Positions 5,383 to 12,251 of a DNA stretch of 20,903 nucleotides are shown here, one piece after another. How positions within the stretch are numbered: position 1 is the first letter of the stretch; each line of letters begins with the position of its first letter. This DNA comes from Lachnospiraceae bacterium UBA3316 (GTDB taxonomy: Bacteria; Bacillota; Clostridia; Lachnospirales; Lachnospiraceae), in NCBI GenBank assembly GCA_002361955.1, contig DESK01000002.1, positions 1 through 20,903 of the forward strand, read 5' to 3'. The position numbers and the translations under genes are program-made. The notes beneath the pieces are model-generated. The model was not told the origin of the DNA. It saw nothing but the letters and a program-made list of their open reading frames with translations, and searched no databases.

Positions 5383-6282
5383 TTACCAATACACCGGGAC
5401 AAGCTCCACTCCCTGTATCGGCACCCTTGCCATCTGCATGGATCTTGGAAAAATACGGTAATATACATTGTCGATCTTTAGAAGCGTTTCGCTTCCATTT
5501 TTTACCTCTTCCACGTAATGGCCCATGCTGCTGATATGCTCTATCACCGCGATCCTGCGCTCTTCCACGCTTGTCCCGAAGTTCACGCAGTCGATAAAGA
5601 TCGCCTGCCGTCTCTCCAAAAACGGAAAGAGCAGATTGATTCCTTCCAGATACGGGTTCTTAAACAGATTTCGCTTTGTCCTTAAAATTTTTCCGGTGAA
5701 AAACTCCGTCGCGCGGTGAAACTCTGCCGTCCACAGGCTCCGGTATGTGTCGTTCTGAACGGAAAACTCCACCATCCGGCTCTGTACACGCTTCTGCTCC
5801 TCCGCGGAGAACAGCTCATGGATACAGCCGCTCTCCCGGTGCAGCCACAAAAGCACTGCACTCTCCAGGCTGATCGGCCCGTCTTCCAGTATGTCAGCCC
5901 GCAGACCCTCCCGGAGCCTGAGATACTCCCCTTCTTCACTGCGATATGCCCGCAGGGTGATGCCTGCCGTGTAATAATTCAGGTCGCATCCCAGAATGTC
6001 CGGAACCTGCTCCATCAGCCCTTCCGCTTCCAGAGAGGCAAACACCGCTGCTTCCAGTTCCTTCCCTTCCTTTTTCTTTAAGGACTTTCCACGCTCCACT
6101 GCTTCCTCCAGTTTGGCAGAAAATTCCGCGGCGTCCGCATCTGCCTCCCCGACCACATCCTCCATGACCTTTGCCGCGGCCACTGCCCGCAGGGCCGCCT
6201 GTTTCGCATTGGAAGGATGCAGGCTTTCCAGCCCGTTCAGCACAACAAGCGCGCATTTCTCAGACAACTTTACTTCCTTCAT
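5383..6282 (-). CDS. Unrecognised 299-aa soluble protein
   Basis: I do not recognise this protein with confidence. It has no signal peptide and no membrane helix and looks mostly alpha-helical. The N-terminal third is Ala/Glu/Lys-rich (LHPSNAKQAALRAVAAAKVMEDV, then KLEEAVERGKSLKKKEGKEL). The middle has SLESAVLLWLHRESGCIHELFSAEEQ, and the C-terminal 100 residues are richer in beta strand (RQAIFIDCVNFG ... LLKIDNVYYRIFP). The layout loosely recalls GPP34 (GOLPH3-like) proteins, but that is a weak guess. The start at 6282 follows ACGGAGG by five bases. It has its own strong promoter at 6371-6399 and is followed after 17 bases by the MerR-type gene, so the two may work together. Confidence 0.7.
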   Translation of the reverse strand: MKEVKLSEKCALVVLNGLESLHPSNAKQAALRAVAAAKVMEDVVGEADADAAEFSAKLEEAVERGKSLKKKEGKELEAAVFASLEAEGLMEQVPDILGCDLNYYTAGITLRAYRSEEGEYLRLREGLRADILEDGPISLESAVLLWLHRESGCIHELFSAEEQKRVQSRMVEFSVQNDTYRSLWTAEFHRATEFFTGKILRTKRNLFKNPYLEGINLLFPFLERRQAIFIDCVNFGTSVEERRIAVIEHISSMGHYVEEVKNGSETLLKIDNVYYRIFPRSMQMARVPIQGVELVPVYW

Positions 6283-6325
6283 AATAACCTCCGTTCTATT
6301 GGCATTTCTTTCTGCCATCGACTGT

Positions 6326-6356
6326 CTATTACTCTCTACTTATTACTTACTACTTA
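6326..6356. repeat. Low-complexity AGTA/TACT run in leader
   Basis: On the minus strand the leader between the promoter and the 299-aa gene contains overlapping copies of AGTA (AAGTAGTAAGTAATAAGTAG and onward). The unit is irregular, so strand slippage is possible but not strongly indicated. Confidence 0.5.
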
Positions 6357-6370
6357 CGATTTATATCTTC

Positions 6371-6399
6371 AGTATACGCTCGCCACAGCGCTATGTCAA
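6371..6399 (-). promoter_or_regulatory. Promoter TTGACA-N17-TATACT for the 299-aa gene and MerR-type gene
   Basis: On the minus strand the -35 TTGACA is at 6394-6399 and the -10 TATACT at 6371-6376, with a 17-base spacer. The expected leader is about 80 nt. Confidence 0.8.
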
Positions 6400-6408
6400 G
6401 TTTTTTCG

Positions 6409-6446
6409 CAAAGAAAAAACGCCCACCTTGACGGTGAACGCTTTTT
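6409..6446 (-). terminator. Intrinsic terminator after rubrerythrin
   Basis: On the minus strand AAAAAGCG-TTCACC pairs imperfectly with GGTGGGCGTTTTTT around a short loop and is followed by a T-rich run. It starts 16 bases after the rubrerythrin stop. Confidence 0.65.
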
Positions 6447-6462
6447 CTGTTTTGACTTATTT

Positions 6463-7101
6463 TTAATAATTTTCCATCCGTACTTCGAAGAACGCCTGCG
6501 GATGCTCGCAGACAGGGCAGATCTCCGGAGCTGTGACGCCCATCACCAGATGACCGCAGTTACGGCACTCCCACAGGGTAACGCCGCTCTTCTCGAACAC
6601 TTCTTTTGCTTCCACGTTGTGGAGCAGCTTGCGGTAACGCTCCTCGTGGCTCTTTTCGATGGCAGCTACGCCGCGGAACTGCTCGGCCAGCTCATGGAAG
6701 CCCTCCTCGTCGGCTTCACGGGCCATACGGTCGTACATATCTGTCCACTCGTAATTTTCCCCCTCGGCGGCATGCAGCAGATTTTCCGCTGTATCTCCCA
6801 GCTCTCCCAGGGCCTTAAACCACAGTTTTGCGTGTTCCTTCTCATTTTCAGCCGTTTTCAGGAACAGGGCCGCGATCTGCTCATAGCCTGCTTTTTTGGC
6901 AACAGAAGCAAAATAGGTGTACTTATTGCGTGCCTGAGATTCGCCGGCAAATGCCTCCCACAAGTTCTTTTCTGTCTTCGTGCCCGCGAAGATATTTTTT
7001 GTAAATTTGTCCGCGCCCTGTTTGCATACGGGACACTTAAAGTCCGGGGTCATCGGCCCCTCATGAATGTAACCGCAAACTGTACATCTCCATTTTTCCA
7101 T
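6463..7101 (-). CDS. Rubrerythrin with N- and C-terminal rubredoxin domains
   Basis: A 212-aa non-heme iron protein that detoxifies hydrogen peroxide and superoxide-derived stress in anaerobes, taking electrons from NAD(P)H through rubredoxin-type centres. Residues 1-33 are a rubredoxin-like domain with C6-x2-C9 and C23-x2-C26. Residues about 45-160 are the diiron four-helix bundle, with EAFAGESQARNKY, the ENEKEHAK motif and EKSHEERY. Residues 175-205 are a second rubredoxin-like domain with C179-x2-C182 and C195-x2-C198. Classical rubrerythrin has only the C-terminal one and reverse rubrerythrin only the N-terminal one. The start at 7101 has GGAGG eight bases upstream. It is monocistronic, with its own promoter and terminator. 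No clear PerR box was seen. Confidence 0.95.
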   Translation of the reverse strand: MEKWRCTVCGYIHEGPMTPDFKCPVCKQGADKFTKNIFAGTKTEKNLWEAFAGESQARNKYTYFASVAKKAGYEQIAALFLKTAENEKEHAKLWFKALGELGDTAENLLHAAEGENYEWTDMYDRMAREADEEGFHELAEQFRGVAAIEKSHEERYRKLLHNVEAKEVFEKSGVTLWECRNCGHLVMGVTAPEICPVCEHPQAFFEVRMENY

Positions 7102-7163
7102 GTTGTTATCCTCCATTTTTATTATGTATTCATCATGTTTTTATTGCCACTAACGATGTCTCT

Positions 7164-7192
7164 ATTATACATATTTTTTTGAAAAAAATCAA
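7164..7192 (-). promoter_or_regulatory. Rubrerythrin promoter TTGATT-N17-TATAAT
   Basis: On the minus strand TTGATT is at 7187-7192 and TATAAT at 7164-7169, spacer 17. The -35 box is part of a TTGA-N6-TCAA dyad (7179-7192) that could be a regulator site, but the evidence for that is slight. Confidence 0.78.
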
Positions 7193-7289
7193 TGTTGAGA
7201 TAAATATTTCAAAAAATTTTCAAAATTCAGGAAAGGAATACCAGGGCATTCGAGTACTTCGCCTGCCTATGCAACACGGAATGCAACGC

Positions 7290-7317
7290 AAAAAAAGATG
7301 CCGCATTTCACGGCATC
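7290..7317 (-). terminator. Intrinsic terminator after tRNA-Leu
   Basis: On the minus strand GATGCCG pairs with CGGCATC around a TGAAATG loop and is followed directly by seven T. It begins eight bases after the tRNA 3' end. Confidence 0.9.
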
Positions 7318-7324
7318 CTTCGGC

Positions 7325-7404
7325 TGCGGATAACAGGACTCGAACCTGCACGGTCTCCCACCAGAACCTAAATCTGGCGCGTCTGCCAATTCCGCCATAT
7401 CCGC
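7325..7404 (-). tRNA. tRNA-Leu (anticodon UAG)
   Basis: The acceptor stem GCGGATA/TATCCGC, the D arm region GGCGGAATTGGCAGACGC, the anticodon stem CCAGA/TCTGG with loop TTTAGGT (anticodon TAG), a short type-II variable arm GG-GAGA-CC and the T arm with TTCGAGT are all visible. The discriminator is A; CCA is not encoded. At 80 nt it is a little short for a leucine tRNA because of the small variable arm. It forms a complete unit with its own promoter and terminator. Confidence 0.95.
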
Positions 7405-7431
7405 ATACGTTCGCCTTCCCGGCGAACGTAT
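7405..7431 (-). other. Perfect hairpin abutting the 5' end of tRNA-Leu
   Basis: ATACGTTCGCC (7405-7415) and GGCGAACGTAT (7421-7431) are exact reverse complements with a 5-base loop. The hairpin occupies the whole short 5' leader of the precursor, between the expected transcription start (about 7427) and the first tRNA base at 7404. It may affect RNase P processing or the stability of the leader. Confidence 0.6.
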
Positions 7432-7433
7432 TC

Positions 7434-7463
7434 ATTATATCCGATAAGTGCAGGGTCTGTCAA
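7434..7463 (-). promoter_or_regulatory. tRNA-Leu promoter TTGACA-N18-TATAAT
   Basis: On the minus strand TTGACA is at 7458-7463 and TATAAT at 7434-7439; both boxes match the consensus exactly, as expected for a highly expressed stable RNA. The spacer is 18. Confidence 0.85.
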
Positions 7464-7530
7464 CATTTATCCTTTCTGGGTTTGCGCGTCTCCTTAACAT
7501 TATTTTAGCGCATTCTGAACGTCTCTTTTC

Positions 7531-7559
7531 TTGTCCTTCCCGCGGCTGTGTTGTATACT
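7531..7559 (+). promoter_or_regulatory. Promoter TTGTCC-N17-TATACT for the kinase/regulator pair
   Basis: TTGTCC is at 7531-7536 and TATACT at 7554-7559, spacer 17. In the leader, TTCAGTG (7574-7580) pairs with CACTGAA (7587-7593) around a 6-base loop, about 15 bases before the ribosome site; it could be an operator or a small leader hairpin. Confidence 0.65.
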
Positions 7560-7620
7560 TATAAGAGATTTTATTCAGTGTTTTGACACTGAAACAACTA
7601 TACGTTAGGAGGAAATGCCT

Positions 7621-8712
7621 ATGGAAAAGCAACGGCTGTCGCTTATAGGGAGACGCTTTCTGTATAACAGCATCGTTACAGTCGGCGCTCTGTCCGTCGC
7701 TACCATCATATCGTTCTATTTTCACGGAGTGATCTACCGAAGCCTGAATATCGCCCTGCTTTACATCCTGGCGATTCTGGTGATCGGCCTGCTCTCCTCC
7801 GACTATATCTGCGGCGGAGTAGCTGCCCTGACCAGCGTCATCCTGATCAACTACTGGTTCACGTATCCGTTTTCAAAGCTTGATTTCTCCCTGAGCGGGT
7901 ACCCCATGACCTTCCTTGTGATGCTGACCCTCTCTCTGAGCATCAGCACGATCATGATACATTTGAAAGAAAAAACCCGGATTCTGAAGGAGCAGGAGGG
8001 GCAGCTGATCGAAGCGGAAAAGGAGAAGATGCGGGCCAACCTGCTGCGGGCCGTCTCCCATGACCTGCGCACACCGCTGACCAGCATCATAGGCGCCGGA
8101 AACACTTACATAGAAAACAACTCCAACCTGTCGGAGGAAGAAAAGCTCCAGCTTGTCTCCCACATTTTAGAGGATTCCAACTGGCTTCTGGAGATGGTCG
8201 AAAACCTGCTCTCCGTCACCCGCATCCAGAACAACGCGGCAAGGGTAAAGAAGTCCCTGGAGCCCGTGGAGGAGGTTGTCTCGGAGGCCGTGTTCCGCTT
8301 AAAGAAGCGGCACCCGGATTCTTCCATAAAGGTCACCGTGCCGGATGAATTTTTGATGATTCCCATGGACGCCATACTGATTGAACAGGTCATCATCAAC
8401 CTGCTGGAAAATGCCATCTTCCACTCCCAGAGTACAGAGAGCATCCAGTGCGTAGTAAACTATACAGACGACCAGGTTTCCTTCCATATCATTGACTACG
8501 GTGTGGGCATTCCCGAAGACCGTCTGGACACGATTTTTGACGGTTCTTCCTACACCCAGAACCTGTCCTCGGACAGCTCCAAGGGCATGGGCATCGGCCT
8601 GTGTATCTGCAAAACCATTATTGTGGCCCACAACGGCACAATCACTGCCCGAAACCACGGCAGGGGCGCTGAATTTGTCTTCACGCTGCCCCGGGAGGGG
8701 GAAAACGACTAA
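7621..8712 (+). CDS. KdpD-like membrane histidine kinase lacking the N-terminal KdpD/Usp sensor
   Basis: A 363-aa sensor kinase. Residues about 15-115 form four membrane helices of the DUF4118 type seen in KdpD. The HisKA domain carries the phospho-accepting His147 (AVSHDLRTPLTS). The ATPase domain has the N box (NLLENAIFHS), G1 (DYGVGIP) and G2 (GMGIGLCI). Full KdpD proteins are near 900 aa and begin with KdpD and UspA-like domains that sense K+ status or bind c-di-AMP; here those are absent at the level of the gene. The start at 7621 is eight bases after AGGAGG; an ATG at 7615 is too close. The response regulator follows after 90 bases. No kdpFABC genes are nearby, so the signal and target are unknown. 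Confidence 0.9.
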   Translation: MEKQRLSLIGRRFLYNSIVTVGALSVATIISFYFHGVIYRSLNIALLYILAILVIGLLSSDYICGGVAALTSVILINYWFTYPFSKLDFSLSGYPMTFLVMLTLSLSISTIMIHLKEKTRILKEQEGQLIEAEKEKMRANLLRAVSHDLRTPLTSIIGAGNTYIENNSNLSEEEKLQLVSHILEDSNWLLEMVENLLSVTRIQNNAARVKKSLEPVEEVVSEAVFRLKKRHPDSSIKVTVPDEFLMIPMDAILIEQVIINLLENAIFHSQSTESIQCVVNYTDDQVSFHIIDYGVGIPEDRLDTIFDGSSYTQNLSSDSSKGMGIGLCICKTIIVAHNGTITARNHGRGAEFVFTLPREGEND

Positions 8713-8802
8713 TCCAACTGGGCAGGCGGTGTCCCCGCTGCCTGTTAAAGTCAACGAACGATAAACATAACACGAATCAGAGAAAGGAATGGCTGTACAT
8801 AT

Positions 8803-9504
8803 ATGAATAAATATAAAGCAACGATTCTGGTAATCGAAGACGAAGAAAATATCTGCAATTTTATTTCCACCACCCTGTCAGCCCAAAACTACCGGGTAGT
8901 CAAAGCCTACACCGGCGTGGAAGGACTTTCCATCATTACCTCCCACTGCCCGGATATGGTGCTTCTCGACCTGGGCCTCCCCGATATGGATGGGCTGGAG
9001 ATCATCCGCCAGGTACGCACCTGGTCCCCCATGCCGATTCTGGTAATCTCTGCCAGAACCCAGGAGACGGAGAAGGTGGAAGCCCTGGATCTTGGCGCCG
9101 ACGATTATATTACAAAGCCTTTCGGAACCTCGGAGCTTCTGGCCCGGATCCGCACAGCGGAGCGGCACACCAACCGCCTCTCCTCCGGCGTCCACAGCGT
9201 CTATCACGCCAAGGATCTGGTCATTGACTTTACGAAGCATCTGATTCAAGTGCGGGGACAAGAGACCCATCTGACCCAGGTAGAATTTAAGATCGTTTCC
9301 CTGCTGGCCAAAAATTCCGGCAAGGTCATGACTTACGACTCCATCATTTCCAGTATCTGGGGACCCTATGCGGACAACAACAACCGGATCCTTCGAGTAA
9401 ATATGGCAAATATCCGCCGGAAACTGGAGGTCAATCCCGCCGAACCGGAATATATCATGACCGAGATCGGCATTGGCTACCGGATGATTGAAGATGAGGG
9501 ATAA
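8803..9504 (+). CDS. KdpE-like OmpR-family response regulator
   Basis: A 233-aa response regulator. The receiver domain (1-120) has the acidic pocket E12/D13, the phospho-acceptor Asp56 (VLLDLGLPDMDG) and the KPF lysine signature. Residues 130-230 form an OmpR/PhoB winged helix (LTQVEFKIVSLLAKNSGKVMT, then VNMANIRRKLE and EIGIGYRM), typical of KdpE. It is the partner of the KdpD-like kinase just upstream. The nearest Shine-Dalgarno-like sequence (AAAGGA) is about 15 bases from the ATG, further than usual, and a five-codon reading frame starting at 8789 ends in TGA that overlaps the ATG at 8803. Translation may therefore be coupled or weak. Two terminator hairpins follow. Confidence 0.93.
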   Translation: MNKYKATILVIEDEENICNFISTTLSAQNYRVVKAYTGVEGLSIITSHCPDMVLLDLGLPDMDGLEIIRQVRTWSPMPILVISARTQETEKVEALDLGADDYITKPFGTSELLARIRTAERHTNRLSSGVHSVYHAKDLVIDFTKHLIQVRGQETHLTQVEFKIVSLLAKNSGKVMTYDSIISSIWGPYADNNNRILRVNMANIRRKLEVNPAEPEYIMTEIGIGYRMIEDEG

Positions 9505-9509
9505 AAGAA

Positions 9510-9544
9510 ATGCAGGGCAGCTGCCGCTGTCCTGCATCTTTTTT
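9510..9544. terminator. Intrinsic terminator after the response regulator
   Basis: ATGCAGG (9510-9516) pairs with CCTGCAT (9531-9537), with CAGC/GCTG continuing the stem around a TGCC loop. CTTTTTT follows on the plus strand. On the minus strand the stem is followed by TTCTTTTAT, so it can also serve the convergent sulfotransferase operon. Confidence 0.85.
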
Positions 9545-9548
9545 ATCC

Positions 9549-9609
9549 CTGCGGCGATTCGCCAGGCAGCGTGCTTGCACGAGCACTTGGCAAATGCCGC
9601 AGTTTTTTT
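9549..9609 (+). terminator. Second, large hairpin terminator overlapping the sulfotransferase stop
   Basis: CTGCGGC (9549-9555) pairs with GCCGCAG (9596-9602); inside are ATTCGCCA/TGGCAAAT (one mismatch) and GTGCT/AGCAC. Seven T follow on the plus strand, and the last of them form part of the TAA stop codon of the minus-strand sulfotransferase gene. Confidence 0.7.
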
Positions 9610-10765
9610 ATTTATGAAAGATCGATTTGACCTTCCTTCCTGCCTTAACCACAGGGCTTCCCTTCAGAAGCTCAACTTCTTTTTTCAATTCCGCAATCTT
9701 CTGCTCCAGGCGGATGATTTTCTGTTCCTGGCTGCAAAATGCCTCTGTCATCACGGTAATCACATCCCGGTACATCACATCTTCCTTCACAGACCAGGGC
9801 ACGGCTTCCTTCACCTCATCGTAGAACAGGGGCTCTCCTTTGCGTCCCAGATACTCCTCAGCCACCTTGCGGTTGCTCTCCTCAAACTGAGCCTGATACT
9901 CTGCCTGCTCCTGGCGGGAAGCGAACATATTCGGCTTCTCATTCTCGCCCCGCAGCGTATAGCAGGTGCTGCCGTTCAGCACCGGGCGGTTCAGGAAATC
10001 CTGCATCTGGCGATACTCCGGCAGGCGGTTGATCAGCCGCTTGATCTCCAGATAATTTCCCTCCAGGCTGTAGTTCGTCTTTAAGCCTTCCTTCGTAAAC
10101 GCGTCGGTGATGGTCAGGCCGATGCTCTCAAAGAAATCAGAGAAGATCGTATGCTCCGAACCTCCGAAACGTCCCCGCTCGTATGGACGCACGATCAGGT
10201 TTTCCTTTCCCACATCTGCCTCTATCTTCTTCAGATGAGCGTAATAGTCAAGCGGGAAATAATCGAAATAATCATCCTTGATGCAGGCGGAGAAGGGTCT
10301 TGCCGTCTTGCGGAACATTTTTACGTTCTGGTTCCACAGGGACTGGATCAAAAGATCCTGCCGTCTCAGGTAAACGATGACCTTCACATCACAGCCGATC
10401 TTCCGGAACTCCTCCATCGTATTCTTCCAGAAATTCTCTTCCTTCTGGCATTTATACCAGATCTGCTCATCGGAAAGAACGATGTTCGGATATTTCTTTG
10501 CCGCCTCAGCCACGAAGCGGTAGCCATTCTCCTTCACGCGAAGCTCATGGGCAGCTACCGTCTCCCCCGGCTTTCTCTTCTCATGAATGGACTCATAGAT
10601 CAGAAACTGGGCGTTTCTGTCCCGGTAAAGACTTTGAATCCCCAGCTTCATCAGAGGATAGCAATAGCCCTGCTTGTGCATTTCCTCCTCATTTCGGCGC
10701 ATGAATTTCTGAAGCGCCGTAGTTCCCGTCTTTGACGTTCCTATATGCAAATAAACTGTTGCCAT
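9608..10765 (-). CDS. PAPS-dependent sulfotransferase-like protein
   Basis: A 385-aa cytoplasmic protein with hallmarks of PAPS-dependent sulfotransferases. The N-terminal P-loop-like 5'-phosphosulfate loop is HIGTSKTGTTALQ (residues 7-19, Lys12). The 3'-phosphate binding segment is VIVYLRRQDLLIQSLW (129-144), with Arg135 and Ser142 as likely ligands. The middle is Tyr/Phe-rich (KDDYFDYFPLDYYAHLKKI), as in carbohydrate sulfotransferases. The C-terminal 45 residues form a probable coiled coil (QEQKIIRLEQKIAELKKEVELL) with a basic end. It closes an operon that makes PAPS, so it should transfer sulfate to an unknown acceptor. There is no signal peptide or membrane helix, so the acceptor is probably cytosolic or membrane-surface. 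An AAAGGAAGG site precedes the ATG. Confidence 0.82.
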   Translation of the reverse strand: MATVYLHIGTSKTGTTALQKFMRRNEEEMHKQGYCYPLMKLGIQSLYRDRNAQFLIYESIHEKRKPGETVAAHELRVKENGYRFVAEAAKKYPNIVLSDEQIWYKCQKEENFWKNTMEEFRKIGCDVKVIVYLRRQDLLIQSLWNQNVKMFRKTARPFSACIKDDYFDYFPLDYYAHLKKIEADVGKENLIVRPYERGRFGGSEHTIFSDFFESIGLTITDAFTKEGLKTNYSLEGNYLEIKRLINRLPEYRQMQDFLNRPVLNGSTCYTLRGENEKPNMFASRQEQAEYQAQFEESNRKVAEEYLGRKGEPLFYDEVKEAVPWSVKEDVMYRDVITVMTEAFCSQEQKIIRLEQKIAELKKEVELLKGSPVVKAGRKVKSIFHK

Positions 10766-10793
10766 AATCCTTCCTTTCGTCTCCTTCCAGTCC

Positions 10794-12227
10794 CTACAGC
10801 AGTATCAAAAGCGACGCCGCCACATTCAGGAGCAATATTCCCACAGTTCCTATCTTAAATCTCTTGATCAGCACCAGATCCGCCAGGTATAAGCCTCCAA
10901 GAGCCAGAAGGGCCACAGGGCCGGATATGCCAAAGCCTGCCGCCGCCGAGACGGACTGGTTGCAAAGGGCCAGCATAATGTTGATCAAAAGCCCTGCGAT
11001 GATCGGCCGGATCCATCGGCTGATCATCTGGATCGCTGTCAGGGAGATCAGGTTGCTGTACAAATGGTAGATCAGAATCGAAAAGCTGCAGGATGCCACC
11101 ACGCTGCAGGCAAAACCCGCCAGTGCGAAAAGGACGCCTGCCTGTATGCTTCCCGCCGCGTTCCATCCCACATAATATCCGATGCCTGCCAGCGTCTTGC
11201 ACAAAATAGAACCGGGAAGTACATTTACCACCGGAACGATCTGCCCGTAATACTGCTGTTCGGTGACCATGCCGCTCTCCACAAAGAGCCCGTCCGCTAT
11301 CGTCAGGTAGGCGTCGCCCCCTCCGAAGGACATGATGGCCGACACCAGGCCCCTGCCGAGGAAAGGCAGGGCCTCCCTGGCCAAAATCAGGGCCGGCACG
11401 CTGCATGCCACAAAAATCAGCAGCCAGAGGGTAAGATCCTTCCCGATGGTCTCCCCGTTATTTTTATATTTCCATTTTTTAGCCCGGATATCTTTGATCG
11501 CCCCCCAGGCGGAGAGGGAGGCCATCAAGATCTCCGAGGTGCGGATGATGAATACATTTTCAATAAGCTGCGACTTCCCGTGGCTGAACAGATAAATACC
11601 GCCGAGAATGATCATCACCGCCAGATGCTTCATGCTGAAACACCATCTGGAATACAGCATACAAAAAAATGCCACCAAAAGCACATCTATCGTAGACACA
11701 GACAGAATCGGCGTTCTGCCGATGCCCAAAAGAGCAAATAAATTTTTTTCACATACCAACAGGAAAACGACCAGCATCAAGACCACAGCCTTCAGCTCCC
11801 GCTTGCCGCTCTCCTTCCTGCAGCTTTTCAGCATACTGGAAATATAGGCCACCAGAAGGTATATGATAAATGCCGACACGCCCATGGAGATCAGGTCAAT
11901 GATCCGCAGAAACTCTGCCTGCACAGTGGAGAGGATCGTCAGCATTAGCACAGTGACCAAAGCCCCCGGCAGAGCCATGGCGGTGGCTCCCGCCACCATG
12001 CCCCTCTTCCCGAAATTTCTTCTCCCGAGAGATGCCGCGATCTCCACTGGAAGGGCTCCCGGCGTGATGCTGGCCACGATCACATCCGTGTCCAGGTTTT
12101 CCTTTGTATCCAGGCGCTCCTTCTGTACGATCTCTTCCTCGATCACAGGGATCAGGGCGCTTCCGCCCCCAAAGCCAATACAGCCGATCTTCGCCATAGC
12201 CCCCACAAATTTCGCAAACTTATTCAT
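10794..12227 (-). CDS. CHR-family (chromate/sulfate-type) transporter, two-domain form
   Basis: A polytopic membrane protein of about 477 aa with two CHR domains. The first has FGGGSALIPVIEEEIV and ITPGALPVEIAASLGRR (an ATPG-type signature), the second SFGGGDAYLTIADGLF and NVLPGSILCKTLAGIGYYVG. The halves are joined by a segment with additional membrane helices, giving a protein somewhat longer than standard ChrA. CHR proteins are known as chromate exporters, and some are linked with sulfate. Because it lies between the PAPS synthesis genes and a sulfotransferase, I infer that it imports sulfate. The start is uncertain: ATG at 12227 (used here) or GTG at 12245, only six bases after the cysNC stop; neither has a clear ribosome site, suggesting translational coupling. 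Confidence 0.8.
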   Translation of the reverse strand: MNKFAKFVGAMAKIGCIGFGGGSALIPVIEEEIVQKERLDTKENLDTDVIVASITPGALPVEIAASLGRRNFGKRGMVAGATAMALPGALVTVLMLTILSTVQAEFLRIIDLISMGVSAFIIYLLVAYISSMLKSCRKESGKRELKAVVLMLVVFLLVCEKNLFALLGIGRTPILSVSTIDVLLVAFFCMLYSRWCFSMKHLAVMIILGGIYLFSHGKSQLIENVFIIRTSEILMASLSAWGAIKDIRAKKWKYKNNGETIGKDLTLWLLIFVACSVPALILAREALPFLGRGLVSAIMSFGGGDAYLTIADGLFVESGMVTEQQYYGQIVPVVNVLPGSILCKTLAGIGYYVGWNAAGSIQAGVLFALAGFACSVVASCSFSILIYHLYSNLISLTAIQMISRWIRPIIAGLLINIMLALCNQSVSAAAGFGISGPVALLALGGLYLADLVLIKRFKIGTVGILLLNVAASLLILL

Positions 12228-12251
12228 TCTTTCATCATCTTTCACCCCGGA

